From Micavibrio sp. UBA6139 (GTDB lineage: Bacteria; Pseudomonadota; Alphaproteobacteria; Micavibrionales; Micavibrionaceae), in the NCBI GenBank assembly GCA_002423285.1, contig DIVF01000006.1:1-64000 (forward strand): a stretch of 64,000 bases of DNA. Direction: 5' to 3'. Position 1 is the stretch's first letter. Each line of letters starts with the position of its first letter. Position numbers and translations under genes: made by a program. This document shows, one piece after another, positions 1-7,091 of this stretch. The notes beneath the pieces were generated by a model, which was not told where the DNA came from, did not search any database, and saw only the letters and a list, made by a program, of their open reading frames with translations.

Positions 1-725
1 CGGACTTTTGCAACAGGTCTAATATGTGTTTTTGACTGCGCACAGACAGCTTTGACATCCGCATATTCTTCATTAGCAATTTGAAATAACTCCAGAATCT
101 TCCCCTTCATACTTTTATCAAGCAGTCTTTTCCTCTGAATGGGATTGCCCGCACTATCAACTTCAGTATAAATCTCCACCTTATCTTCAAACAACTCTTG
201 CAACAAAAGAGTCACTTGATCATATTTTTTCTTTGTTTCATCAAGCTCAGAGATCAAATTTTCTTTTTGTTCCTTTAGATCGTCCACCTCATCAGAAATA
301 TCATCTTTGATTTCCACTACATCTTCATGGGTAGATTTAATTTGAGCAATTTTTTCACTTACATCAAGAAGCGCTTTTTCGGCACTCTCTTTAATTTTAG
401 TAATTTCAGCAACGACCCCCTCTAGGGAATCTCGCTTAAGAGAAATAGCTTCAATTTCCTTTTGCAAAACAGTATATGCAGCTGCTGCTTCATCAGAGGC
501 GCCTTGCACCTCACCATGAAGTTTTTCAAATCCATTTTTGGCTGTTGATATTGCTAAAACATCTGCTTCTGCAACACCTCGCGCCCTATTTAGAGCTGAA
601 ACAATTTCATTGGCTGTTGCCTCAGCACTTTCAATGATGCCAACACTATTTCTTAAGTTCTCCAGATCATTAATGCCGTCCAATTCTGTTTTTGGGCTTT
701 TATGGGCCTCAGCATTCTCATTCAT
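1..725 (-). CDS. Coiled-coil protein, N-terminal part (runs off left edge)
   Basis: An open minus-strand frame runs without a stop from an ATG at 725 to the window edge (241 codons). It begins MNENAEAHKSPKTELDG. Almost the whole visible part is acidic and heptad-rich (repeated patterns such as EITKIKESAEKALLDVSEKI and DEVDDLKEQKENLISELDET), so a long coiled coil is predicted, with no signal peptide or membrane segment in the visible part. A GGTGAATAAAG stretch just upstream is a weak ribosome site. The DNA is clearly more AT-rich than the rest of the window, which suggests recent acquisition. The C-terminus, and any effector or enzymatic domain, lies outside the window. The function is unknown; a structural, tail-tape or partitioning-type protein would all be compatible. 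Confidence 0.7.
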   Translation of the reverse strand, partial: MNENAEAHKSPKTELDGINDLENLRNSVGIIESAEATANEIVSALNRARGVAEADVLAISTAKNGFEKLHGEVQGASDEAAAAYTVLQKEIEAISLKRDSLEGVVAEITKIKESAEKALLDVSEKIAQIKSTHEDVVEIKDDISDEVDDLKEQKENLISELDETKKKYDQVTLLLQELFEDKVEIYTEVDSAGNPIQRKRLLDKSMKGKILELFQIANEEYADVKAVCAQSKTHIRPVAKV

Positions 726-960
726 CTTTATTCACCTACGTCCAATATTTTTTCAATAGCCATCACAATGGTCATATAGATAAAGCCATTATGGGGTCAA
801 GATAATTTAAAACCATAGGTAATCAATCGATTAGAAAGGACTTCCTATCCATACGAGTCCTTTGAAATCTCTGCAGAGCCCGAAGGTGCTCAAGTAATCC
901 CTTCACGCGATCACTAAACATCAAAAACCATGCGCCACAGGCACGGTAGAATGATCCATC

Positions 961-1221
961 ATGGCTGGATGCTTTGTTGGTCTGGTCCTGTTTTGGCCAG
1001 CCCTGTTCTTTATCTCTGGCAGCGACCGGGAAGCGCAGTTGAGCCAGTTGAAAGGTGAATAGGACGCGCTGGAGCAAATGGCCATTCAAAAGAATTGCGA
1101 CGTTGAAAAAGAACTCGTCGCTGCCCGTAAAATGGCACAGGAACGCAAAGCTGCCCAAGCAGTCGAAGTTAAAAAAAACTGGCCAAACCAACGAGTAATA
1201 GCCCCTCTTAAAGACAGATAG
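961..1221 (+). pseudogene. Broken small membrane protein gene (in-frame TAG)
   Basis: Reading plus from ATG 961 gives MAGCFVGLVLFWPALFFISG, then SDREAQLSQLKGE, an in-frame TAG at 1060-1062, and then in the same frame DALEQMAIQKNC...KNWPNQRVIAPLKDR ending at TAG 1219-1221. The hydrophobic segment followed by an RLKGE-x-x-ALEQ-xAIQKNC-like stretch resembles the C-terminal half of small alphaproteobacterial glycine-zipper lipoproteins, recognised from memory. The usual N-terminal signal peptide is missing. A fragment in another frame (858-914, SFEISAEPEGAQVIPS) could be its decayed N-terminus. The open minus-strand frame over the same DNA gives an implausible protein. Readthrough of the TAG cannot be excluded. 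Confidence 0.5.
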
Positions 1222-1226
1222 GGGTC

Positions 1227-1254
1227 AAAGGGGGCAATCGCCCCCTTTCTCTTT
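1227..1254 (+). terminator. Palindromic terminator-like element, copy 1
   Basis: A 9-bp stem AAAGGGGGC/GCCCCCTTT with loop AATC is followed by CTCTTT. It lies directly after the broken small gene and belongs to the dispersed G5/C5 palindrome family. Confidence 0.7.
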
Positions 1255-1393
1255 ACAGAATCACACCACACCGCGCCACAGGCCTCATCGCTAAAATCCC
1301 CTGTATTTCAGGCCCTTGAGTGGATATAACCTCAGCCATACCGATTTTTAACACTGCGTAACGAGTACCATTTAATGAGTCTTTGCTATCTTC

Positions 1394-1422
1394 TTGCTCC
1401 TTTTTTGCCTTTCCCTTATCTT
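1394..1422 (+). promoter_or_regulatory. Candidate sigma-70 promoter for the structured RNA
   Basis: A TTGCTC hexamer (1394-1399), a 17-nt spacer and TATCTT (1417-1422) fit a sigma-70 promoter. Transcription would start near 1430, just before the first hairpin of the structured non-coding region. Predicted from sequence only. Confidence 0.35.
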
Positions 1423-1429
1423 CAAAATT

Positions 1430-1672
1430 GTAACCACACGGGTGATCTGTGTGGGACCGGGCATCAAAACCCGCTCATAGGACGGTTGGCATCCGCCGTT
1501 ATCCGACACACTGGCTTTAGTACAAAGCCGCGTCGGTGATGTCGCCTCTCGGTTTCAGACCGGGTGGCGATTGCGTATGTCCAAGGTTTCGGCTTAAAGG
1601 CAGTCGCGCCGTTTTTCTATGAGCGGTTTTGAACACCCGGTCACCAGAGATCACCTCTGGTGGCTTTTTTAT
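1430..1672 (+). ncRNA. Candidate structured RNA with enclosing stem and terminator
   Basis: About 240 nt with no convincing ORF but with dense, nested complementarity. The arms 1456-1480 and 1617-1641 form an imperfect 25-nt inverted repeat, including a perfect 10-bp CCGCTCATAG/CTATGAGCGG. Inside this stem are ACGG/CCGT (1482/1496), CCGAC/GTCGG (1503/1532) capped by GGCTTT/AAAGCC (1513/1524), GTCGCC/GGCGAT (1541/1566) capped by CGGT/ACCG, and CGGC/GCCG (1590/1608). This gives a multi-branched junction closed by one long stem. An intrinsic terminator follows at once, and a promoter-like pair precedes it. I do not recognise it as a known riboswitch, 6S RNA, tmRNA or RNase P RNA. It could be a stand-alone small RNA or a leader of the DUF1566 gene 59 nt downstream. 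Confidence 0.55.
1639..1672 (+). terminator. Intrinsic terminator of the structured RNA
   Basis: An 8-bp stem CACCAGAG/CTCTGGTG (1642-1649/1655-1662) with loop ATCAC is followed by GGCTTTTTTATT. It sits inside the longest possible reading frame of the following gene, which argues that the gene really starts downstream at 1731. Confidence 0.75.
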
Positions 1673-1730
1673 TGCGTATCTTCCCGCGTCTATTTCATTC
1701 GGTGTTCAAACCATTTCTAGGGAGAAAATA

Positions 1731-3206
1731 ATGCTTAAAAAGATAAAAAGTAATCCTGAGTTAATGACCATTGCCGGCTTGTGTCCAACGTCCTACGCAC
1801 ACAAGGAAGTTTTCCGACCCCTTTATATTGATATGACTGTGTTGCGATGCGCGTTCATTTGTATGTGCATCGGGGCCACGACATTATCACCCACAAAAGC
1901 CTTTGCAGATTGTACCGCCCCCAGCAGCCCTTCTGGGGGTATTGATTATGACGATACAACTAAAACCCGGAAAATATGTGATGGCACAAACTGGAAGTTG
2001 TTGGAGGAGTTTGATTATTCCACCTCCGGCGCACGCCAGAAAATTCAAATCGCCAATGATACGGGAGGCTGCACCGGTGAGAAAACCGGGCGATTGCGCT
2101 ATAACGGCACAGATAGTTGGGAATATTGCAACGGGAGTGCCTGGGTCCCTTTTGAGGCAGCCGGGTGCACAGGCCCGGCAGGTTGCAGCGAAGTGGGTGA
2201 TGTGTGCGCGGATGGAACGGTTTATGCCGGGATGGCCGCGCCCGTTTACGAACCAACCTTTGTAACGCGCTGTGACGCAGGCCAGACATGGAGTGGTGCC
2301 GCCTGTACCGGAACACGGTCCACCCTTGCCTGGAATAACGGCAACACGACGGGCTACACGACGACAGGCGCAACCAATTTTGATGGGCGGATCAATACCG
2401 CCACTCTGGTCGGCGTTGATTCCAACAGCGCGTCTGGCGGTGTGCAGCCGCACCTTGCCGCACAATATTGCGACACGCTCAATCTGCACGGTAAGACTGA
2501 CTGGTATTTGCCCAGTATCAGCGAAACGCACATGATATGGGTCAGCCGCAATGAAATTGGCAATATTGTCTTGAACACCTTTCATTCATCGAATGAACGC
2601 GATGCTACGAACTCCTTCGTTCAGGGCATTACCAACGGTGGACAATATACCGATTCAAAGGACAATGCGCGCTATGTCCGCTGTGCCCGGCGCGATTCAA
2701 CCCTCGATCCGTGTTCGACAACGACAACACCCGGCACGGTTTGTTCTGATGGCAGTGTCTATGCCGGTATCAGCACCGATAACGGCAATAAAATGTTTAC
2801 AACCCCGGCTGATGGTCCACAAAACCCATGGAACAACGATACGTTTAACTGGATTGATACCGCCATGGTCAATTGTACAACCACGGCACAAACATCTTGT
2901 AATACGGGCGAGGCCAACACGACTTTATTGGCCGGGCTTTCGGATGCAGCATCACCCTATATGGCGGCGGAGTATTGCGATGACCTTGTCGCTCATGGAA
3001 AATCGGATTGGTATTTACCGGCGTTGAACGAATTGAACGTCCTTTACACCAACCGGGCTGCGATTGGCGGGTTTAGCGCTGCACTCTACTGGTCCTCCTC
3101 AGAACAAAACTTCGAATGGGCAAGGAATATAAACTTCAGCAATGGAACCCTTTCGTATAACGGCAAAAGCGCCGAAACGACAAACGTCCGCTGCGTTAGA
3201 AATTAA
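1731..3206 (+). CDS. Exported DUF1566 (Lcl-type lectin-fold) protein with two repeats
   Basis: ATG 1731 is chosen because AGGGAGAAAATA precedes it; the frame opens further upstream, but a terminator lies there. A signal-like segment (MTVLRCAFICMCIG..AFA-DC) begins at internal ATG 1833, an alternative start. The mature part has short Cys-rich modules of the type C-x-G-(T/S)-W (CDGTNWKLLEE, CNGSAWVPFEA) followed by two DUF1566 domains with the signatures KTDWYLPSISE and KSDWYLPALNE. The last ends WSSSEQNFEWARNINFSNG..VRCVRN at the very C-terminus. DUF1566 adopts a C-type-lectin fold and is used for ligand binding; some members are targets of diversity-generating retroelements. No reverse transcriptase or template repeat is visible here. 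Probably a surface or periplasmic binding protein. Confidence 0.75.
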   Translation: MLKKIKSNPELMTIAGLCPTSYAHKEVFRPLYIDMTVLRCAFICMCIGATTLSPTKAFADCTAPSSPSGGIDYDDTTKTRKICDGTNWKLLEEFDYSTSGARQKIQIANDTGGCTGEKTGRLRYNGTDSWEYCNGSAWVPFEAAGCTGPAGCSEVGDVCADGTVYAGMAAPVYEPTFVTRCDAGQTWSGAACTGTRSTLAWNNGNTTGYTTTGATNFDGRINTATLVGVDSNSASGGVQPHLAAQYCDTLNLHGKTDWYLPSISETHMIWVSRNEIGNIVLNTFHSSNERDATNSFVQGITNGGQYTDSKDNARYVRCARRDSTLDPCSTTTTPGTVCSDGSVYAGISTDNGNKMFTTPADGPQNPWNNDTFNWIDTAMVNCTTTAQTSCNTGEANTTLLAGLSDAASPYMAAEYCDDLVAHGKSDWYLPALNELNVLYTNRAAIGGFSAALYWSSSEQNFEWARNINFSNGTLSYNGKSAETTNVRCVRN

Positions 3207-3208
3207 AG

Positions 3209-3244
3209 AGATTTAAGGGGGCAATCGCCCCCTTAAATCTTTTC
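3209..3244. terminator. Bidirectional terminator between convergent genes, palindrome copy 2
   Basis: A perfect 14-bp stem (3209-3222 with 3227-3240, core GGGGGC/GCCCCC, loop AATC) is flanked by TTTT on the plus side. It serves the DUF1566 gene and the convergent lipoprotein gene. Confidence 0.85.
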
Positions 3245-3247
3245 TAC

Positions 3248-3916
3248 TTACGGGATCATGCCGTCCTGTTTCAGCCGCGTAATCAACACATCTGCAAATC
3301 GTCCGGCGATATCGTTGTAATCCATGCCGTTGGTGCCGGTAACGCTGAATTCAGATGTCCAGGCGCGGTCGAAATTGGGCAGGGTGTAGATTGAGGCGAT
3401 GTAATCGGCCTGTGGTTCACGGTAGATCATGCCGGGTTCATAGATGCCATATCCGACACCCACCCCAAATCCACCACCGCCATAGCCGCCGCCATAACCA
3501 CCAAAGACGTTGGAATGCGCACGGCGTCCGCGATAGGGATTGTAATAGCTCGGCGGAATGTATTCTTCCAGCATGCGTTTATCGGCAGGTGTGATGACCA
3601 GCAGGGCCTGCATTCCGGTGGCCGCTATTTTGCGTTTGCGGGTGGCTTGCGCGTATTCGCGTGTGGCGGGCAGGATATCAAGGCTTGGCTGCGCGGTGAT
3701 GCCCGAATTATTGAGGCTTGCCACGGCGCGGCGTTCGATAATGTCGCGCTCTTGTAAGCCGGATTCAACCTCCACCACCAACGCACTGAACATCACGCCC
3801 TGATAGGCGGGATCGATGGTGCTGGTGGCGCGGGTGCTGGTTTGAGCGGCGCAGGCTGACAAGCTCAGGGCCGCAATTGCAATCAGGGACGCAACGAAAA
3901 ACGGTTTGGTGTGCAT
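3248..3916 (-). CDS. Outer-membrane lipoprotein, DUF4136-like
   Basis: 222 residues beginning MHTKPFFVASLIAIAALSLSAC, a clear lipoprotein signal with lipobox LSAC. AGGAGGGA precedes the ATG at ideal spacing. The middle has a Gly/Tyr-rich run (GGYGGGYGGGGFGVGVGYG) and the end is compact (ADVLITRLKQDGMIP). Overall arrangement and length match DUF4136-type lipoproteins of unknown function; the family assignment is tentative. It is transcribed alone and divergently from the SIMPL gene. Confidence 0.6.
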   Translation of the reverse strand: MHTKPFFVASLIAIAALSLSACAAQTSTRATSTIDPAYQGVMFSALVVEVESGLQERDIIERRAVASLNNSGITAQPSLDILPATREYAQATRKRKIAATGMQALLVITPADKRMLEEYIPPSYYNPYRGRRAHSNVFGGYGGGYGGGGFGVGVGYGIYEPGMIYREPQADYIASIYTLPNFDRAWTSEFSVTGTNGMDYNDIAGRFADVLITRLKQDGMIP

Positions 3917-4061
3917 TTCAAATCCCTCCTGAACCTTGCCATTATGCGCATTGATTCCAGCAAAACTAAGGCATGAATGCGATGTTTTTGCACCTTGGCC
4001 CGCCCCCGGTTTCGCCCTATATTACTCATCAACTTTCTTAACATTTTGATGGAGATTTCCC

Positions 4062-4817
4062 ATGCGCGCCCTGCCCCTGTGTTCCGGCCTGTTGATGTTG
4101 GGCCTTGCCCTGCCCTTTGCCCCGCAAATGGTGATGGCGCAGACCGATCTTCCGTTCACCGCGTTACCCGATGGCCAAACCATTTTAAACATTGCCGCCA
4201 CGGAACGCACCGCCGTTCAGCAGGATTTGTTGATGGCGTCTTTGCGCATTGAAATTGAAAATGCCGATCCAAAAACCGTTCAAGGTGAAATCAATGCTCT
4301 GATGAAAAAAGCCGTTGAGAAAGCAAAGACGGTCGCATCGGTAAAAACTTCAACCGGTCAATATTACGTTTACGAAAACACCCCGATCCCTCATGAAAAA
4401 GATGTGAAGCTCGTCACCAAGACATGGAAAGGTACGCAGACACTCGACCTGCAATCCACCACAGCCGATGAATTGCTGAAACTGGCGGGTGAATTACAAG
4501 ATATGGGTCTGGTCATGGGTGGGTTGACCTATACCCTGTCGCCTGAGAAAGCCGATCTGGCCAAGGACGCCCTGATGGAAAAGGCATTGGCGAAAGTGAC
4601 CGCGCGTGCAGAACGTGCCGCCAAGGCGATGAACAAATCGTCCCTGTCGCTGATTGAGGTGAATGTTGATACATCCGACAATATTGGCCAGCCATACCCG
4701 ACGATGCGCGCCATGGCGATGGATGGCCTTATGGAAAAATCAGCCACACCAAGCGCGGAACCGGGCGAAAGCGAAATCACCCTGACCGTGTCGGCAAGGG
4801 CCCTTTTGAAACCATAA
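4062..4817 (+). CDS. Periplasmic SIMPL (DUF541) domain protein
   Basis: 251 residues with a signal peptide (MRALPLCSGLLMLGLALPF..VMAQ) and the SIMPL arrangement: an N-terminal segment NIAATERTAVQQDLLMASLRIE, a central KTSTGQYYVYENTP region and a C-terminal ITLTVSARALLKP strand. GGAG lies 8 nt before the ATG. SIMPL/DUF541 proteins (E. coli YggE, BP26) are periplasmic, form ring-like oligomers and are linked to oxidative stress, without a known enzymatic reaction. The following gene starts 6 nt after the stop, so the two are probably co-transcribed. Confidence 0.85.
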   Translation: MRALPLCSGLLMLGLALPFAPQMVMAQTDLPFTALPDGQTILNIAATERTAVQQDLLMASLRIEIENADPKTVQGEINALMKKAVEKAKTVASVKTSTGQYYVYENTPIPHEKDVKLVTKTWKGTQTLDLQSTTADELLKLAGELQDMGLVMGGLTYTLSPEKADLAKDALMEKALAKVTARAERAAKAMNKSSLSLIEVNVDTSDNIGQPYPTMRAMAMDGLMEKSATPSAEPGESEITLTVSARALLKP

Positions 4818-4823
4818 GCGCCG

Positions 4824-5453
4824 ATGAAGCCCCTTTATCTGATTCTAATGACAACCGCATTCCTCCTTCCCCACGCCACACCAGCGCGGGCGTCGGAGGG
4901 ATGCGTTGTTGCCTATGAGAAAGAGGCCGATAAATATTGGAGCATCGTCAGCGACATCATGAAATTCAAAGCGATGTTCGATGATTATGACCGCCTGTGC
5001 CAAGCCCACTACCCAGAAGAAATCGCCGCCCTGCAACCCGCCGCCGATTTACTGCGCGCCGAAACAGACCGCGACTTCAAAAACACAAAATCGGCCATGA
5101 GCCATATTTTTGATGAAACCCTGCCCCATCGCGTTGGCGGTTCTTGCGCCGATGATGCCACGGCCCGCAACAGCGTGAAGCGCAAATTCCTAAGCGCGAT
5201 GGACCACAAATCCAAAACGCTTGAAATGCGCCTGAAAAAAAGCGCCAAGACACTGCAAAGCCCAAAAGAAAACCTGACCCTGTGCACGCAGTTACAACCA
5301 ATGAAACCAAAAATTGAAAAAGCCTTGGGTAAGGGTTTAGAAAACCCGCTTTTAGAAATGAGCGTCCTCAACCGCGTCATAACGCGCAGCCCTAAACACG
5401 ACAAGGTGGCTCTCAAAAGTTATAGAGAAGCGCTCAAGAACAAAGAAGAATAG
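4824..5453 (+). CDS. Exported protein of unknown function
   Basis: 209 residues with an N-terminal signal peptide (MKPLYLILMTTAFLLPHATPARA). The rest is largely alpha-helical and Lys-rich, with four cysteines that could form two disulphides (CVVAYEKE, LCQAHY, SCADDAT, LTLCTQ). It starts 6 nt after the SIMPL gene and ends just before a strong terminator, so it is the second gene of a two-gene unit. I do not recognise a family. Confidence 0.7.
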   Translation: MKPLYLILMTTAFLLPHATPARASEGCVVAYEKEADKYWSIVSDIMKFKAMFDDYDRLCQAHYPEEIAALQPAADLLRAETDRDFKNTKSAMSHIFDETLPHRVGGSCADDATARNSVKRKFLSAMDHKSKTLEMRLKKSAKTLQSPKENLTLCTQLQPMKPKIEKALGKGLENPLLEMSVLNRVITRSPKHDKVALKSYREALKNKEE

Positions 5454-5458
5454 GGTTT

Positions 5459-5481
5459 TTAAGGGGGCACTGCCCCCTTAA
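5459..5481 (+). terminator. Palindromic terminator, copy 3
   Basis: TTAAGGGGGCA/TGCCCCCTTAA is an 11-bp inverted repeat with almost no spacer. It is flanked by GGGTTT upstream and CCCCTTACTCTTT downstream. It sits between convergent genes. Confidence 0.8.
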
Positions 5482-5498
5482 CCCCTTACTCTTTACCT

Positions 5499-5822
5499 TT
5501 AAATCTGTACGCGTAAGATCACACCATCAGGGGCGAATTCAACGGATTTTTGGGCGGATTTTGGTAAGGGGATGCGGATGGTGCGGCAATAGAGCATCAG
5601 GGCGGCGGCCAGAAAGTCGCCGGAAAATTCGATGTCTTGTTGCGTGTTAGAATGGGCGTTATCGATGCGCACGAGGACTTTGTTGGCATCATCCGGGTGT
5701 TGAATCACCGCACCGACCATACCGGGGGGCGGTTTTTTCATTTCACGCTGCACGCACAAGGCATAGAGCGCCTTATACGTTTCCTGAAATTCAAAGATGA
5801 TGCGGCGGTCTTCGCGCGGCAT
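5499..5822 (-). CDS. Small conserved-looking cytoplasmic protein, unknown
   Basis: The frame is open far upstream into the next gene, but the ATG at 5822 (MPREDRRIIFEFQETYKALYALC) gives a compact 107-residue protein starting 19 nt after the neighbour's stop. It has no signal peptide. It shows alternating hydrophobic strands and the segment GMVGAVIQHPDDANKVLVRIDNAHS; the end is GVILRVQI. I do not recognise the family. It is probably co-transcribed with the His-rich membrane protein upstream. Confidence 0.55.
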   Translation of the reverse strand: MPREDRRIIFEFQETYKALYALCVQREMKKPPPGMVGAVIQHPDDANKVLVRIDNAHSNTQQDIEFSGDFLAAALMLYCRTIRIPLPKSAQKSVEFAPDGVILRVQI

Positions 5823-5841
5823 GGCGGTATGGGCCTTTTTT

Positions 5842-6102
5842 TTAATGTTTGCCGTGTGGTTCGGCATCGTCAACGGGCGCAGATTCTTCTTCATGCGCTT
5901 CGCCTGATGTTTTATCGGTGTCATGTGTGGCCGGTGCGCTGTGGCTTGTGGCGGCGGTTTCATGCTGGGCGCTGGCGACAAATAACTGGTTGCCAACAAA
6001 GCTCATGCCAAAAAACAGTGCCAGACAGAACAGGACCATAATCCGTGTGCTTTTTTCATCAACTTCATGGTGATGATGATCAGAATGTTCGGAATGGCCC
6101 AT
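5842..6102 (-). CDS. Small His-rich single-pass membrane protein
   Basis: 86 residues: a His-rich N-terminus (MGHSEHSDHHHHEVDEKSTR), one hydrophobic segment (IMVLFCLALFFGMSFVGNQLFVA) and a low-complexity acidic/His tail ending DDAEPHGKH. AAAGGGG lies upstream of the ATG. The two histidine clusters suggest divalent metal binding (zinc, nickel or copper), but no family is recognised. It overlaps a longer open frame of the next gene whose translation there is Arg/Pro/His-rich and unlikely to be real. Confidence 0.6.
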   Translation of the reverse strand: MGHSEHSDHHHHEVDEKSTRIMVLFCLALFFGMSFVGNQLFVASAQHETAATSHSAPATHDTDKTSGEAHEEESAPVDDAEPHGKH

Positions 6103-6324
6103 GGAAAAACCCCTTTAAAATGGCTGCTATCGCCGTCAGAAGGTGAGGATATTCGATTTTAACCCGGCTGCAAACCGCAGAAATCCGCGATCCATAAAAT
6201 TTGAGATAAATTACATCAAATCATTGATTTAATTGATAAAATTCGATGGAAAGTTAAATGCGCCTTTACCGGGCTTGTGTAGATTGGGGGTAACGAAACA
6301 CACCACTGAAGCAGGATAATAAAA

Positions 6325-6885
6325 ATGCAAAACAGCAAAAACTTTAATGAAATCGCTTCGGACAAACGGTGGGTAAGCATGATGGGTGTCATGAAAGGGG
6401 TGCGTCAGGAAATTTCTCAACTGGCGCCTCATCCGGATAGACAGGATCAAAAAGGTCCGCTTTCGGTAAAAGACGATGCGCGCGGCGCGGCCAATGATGA
6501 CCGTAACGCGACACTGGGCAGCATGTTGGTTGAGTCATTCATCGGCGCGAATTTTGGGGTCGCCATTGGTGATGCACTCAACCTGCCTGAATTTATGCGT
6601 GGGATTGATTGGGGCAATGCGGTCGAAATCTATGACGAGGCGCGTTATGACTGGAACAATACGGATGCCAGAAACGATAATAAAAACTCGTTCAGTGACC
6701 AATTCAACGTCACTAGCCGTCCAAAGAATTTCAAATCCGTCGAAGACAGGGCGTGGGAGCGTTATTTGAACGACCTGCCAAACCGCAAGGTACTGGAACA
6801 AAGCCTGAGCTCCTTGAGCCGTGATCTGGACCGGGTTGAAAAGGACAACATGATGAAAATGAAAAAAATGACATTTTCCATGTAA
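6325..6885 (+). CDS. Hypothetical protein
   Basis: 186 residues starting MQNSKNFNEIASDKRW after a GCAGGATAATAAAA leader (AGGA ribosome site). It is hydrophilic with one moderately hydrophobic stretch (LGSMLVESFIGANFGVAIGDALNLP) and a helical, charged C-terminus ending MKMKKMTFSM. No signal peptide and no recognised domain. It stands alone, with a 222-bp divergent upstream region and a GC-rich hairpin after the stop. Confidence 0.6.
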   Translation: MQNSKNFNEIASDKRWVSMMGVMKGVRQEISQLAPHPDRQDQKGPLSVKDDARGAANDDRNATLGSMLVESFIGANFGVAIGDALNLPEFMRGIDWGNAVEIYDEARYDWNNTDARNDNKNSFSDQFNVTSRPKNFKSVEDRAWERYLNDLPNRKVLEQSLSSLSRDLDRVEKDNMMKMKKMTFSM

Positions 6886-6889
6886 CGAC

Positions 6890-6909
6890 CCCGGGCGACA
6901 CAGCCCGGG
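6890..6909 (+). terminator. GC-rich hairpin after hypothetical gene
   Basis: A 7-bp stem CCCGGGC/GCCCGGG with a 6-nt loop directly follows the stop codon. The sequence after it is A-rich rather than T-rich, so its efficiency as an intrinsic terminator is uncertain. Confidence 0.45.
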
Positions 6910-6969
6910 TTATAAAAAAAGCCGGATGAACGGCGCGTTGAACAAGGGTGTAATATTTGAGTCAAAAAT

Positions 6970-7006
6970 CTGGGCCGGGGCCTAAAAAACCCGGTCCAGC
7001 GATTTT
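6970..7006 (+). terminator. Second hairpin, terminator-like
   Basis: CTGGGCCGGG/CCCGGTCCAG (6970-6979/6990-6999, one G-U pair, A-rich loop) is followed by CGATTTTT. It probably ends transcription from the upstream gene. Confidence 0.55.
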
Positions 7007-7091
7007 TAAGGCTATTTTTCCTTCACTGGCAATATGTTAAGATGTTCAAGAGATTCTCTTTATCCCCTGCGGGGTGGGCTATATTTTTTAA

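Noticed and set aside
823..1271. Two overlapping minus-strand frames (122 and 61 residues) near the left edge
   Set aside because: No ribosome site and implausible composition; the plus-strand reading gives a sensible (broken) membrane protein.
1887..2585. 232-residue minus-strand frame inside the DUF1566 gene
   Set aside because: Antisense shadow of a gene with recognisable domains and signal peptide.
1430..3206. Complete diversity-generating retroelement around the DUF1566 gene
   Set aside because: No reverse transcriptase, accessory gene or template repeat is present in the window.
6190..6245. FNR-like half sites (TTGAT/ATCAA) in the 6103-6324 gap
   Set aside because: The halves are inside out (ATCAA-N4-TTGAT) or in direct repeat, not the TTGAT-N4-ATCAA consensus; likely chance in AT-rich DNA.
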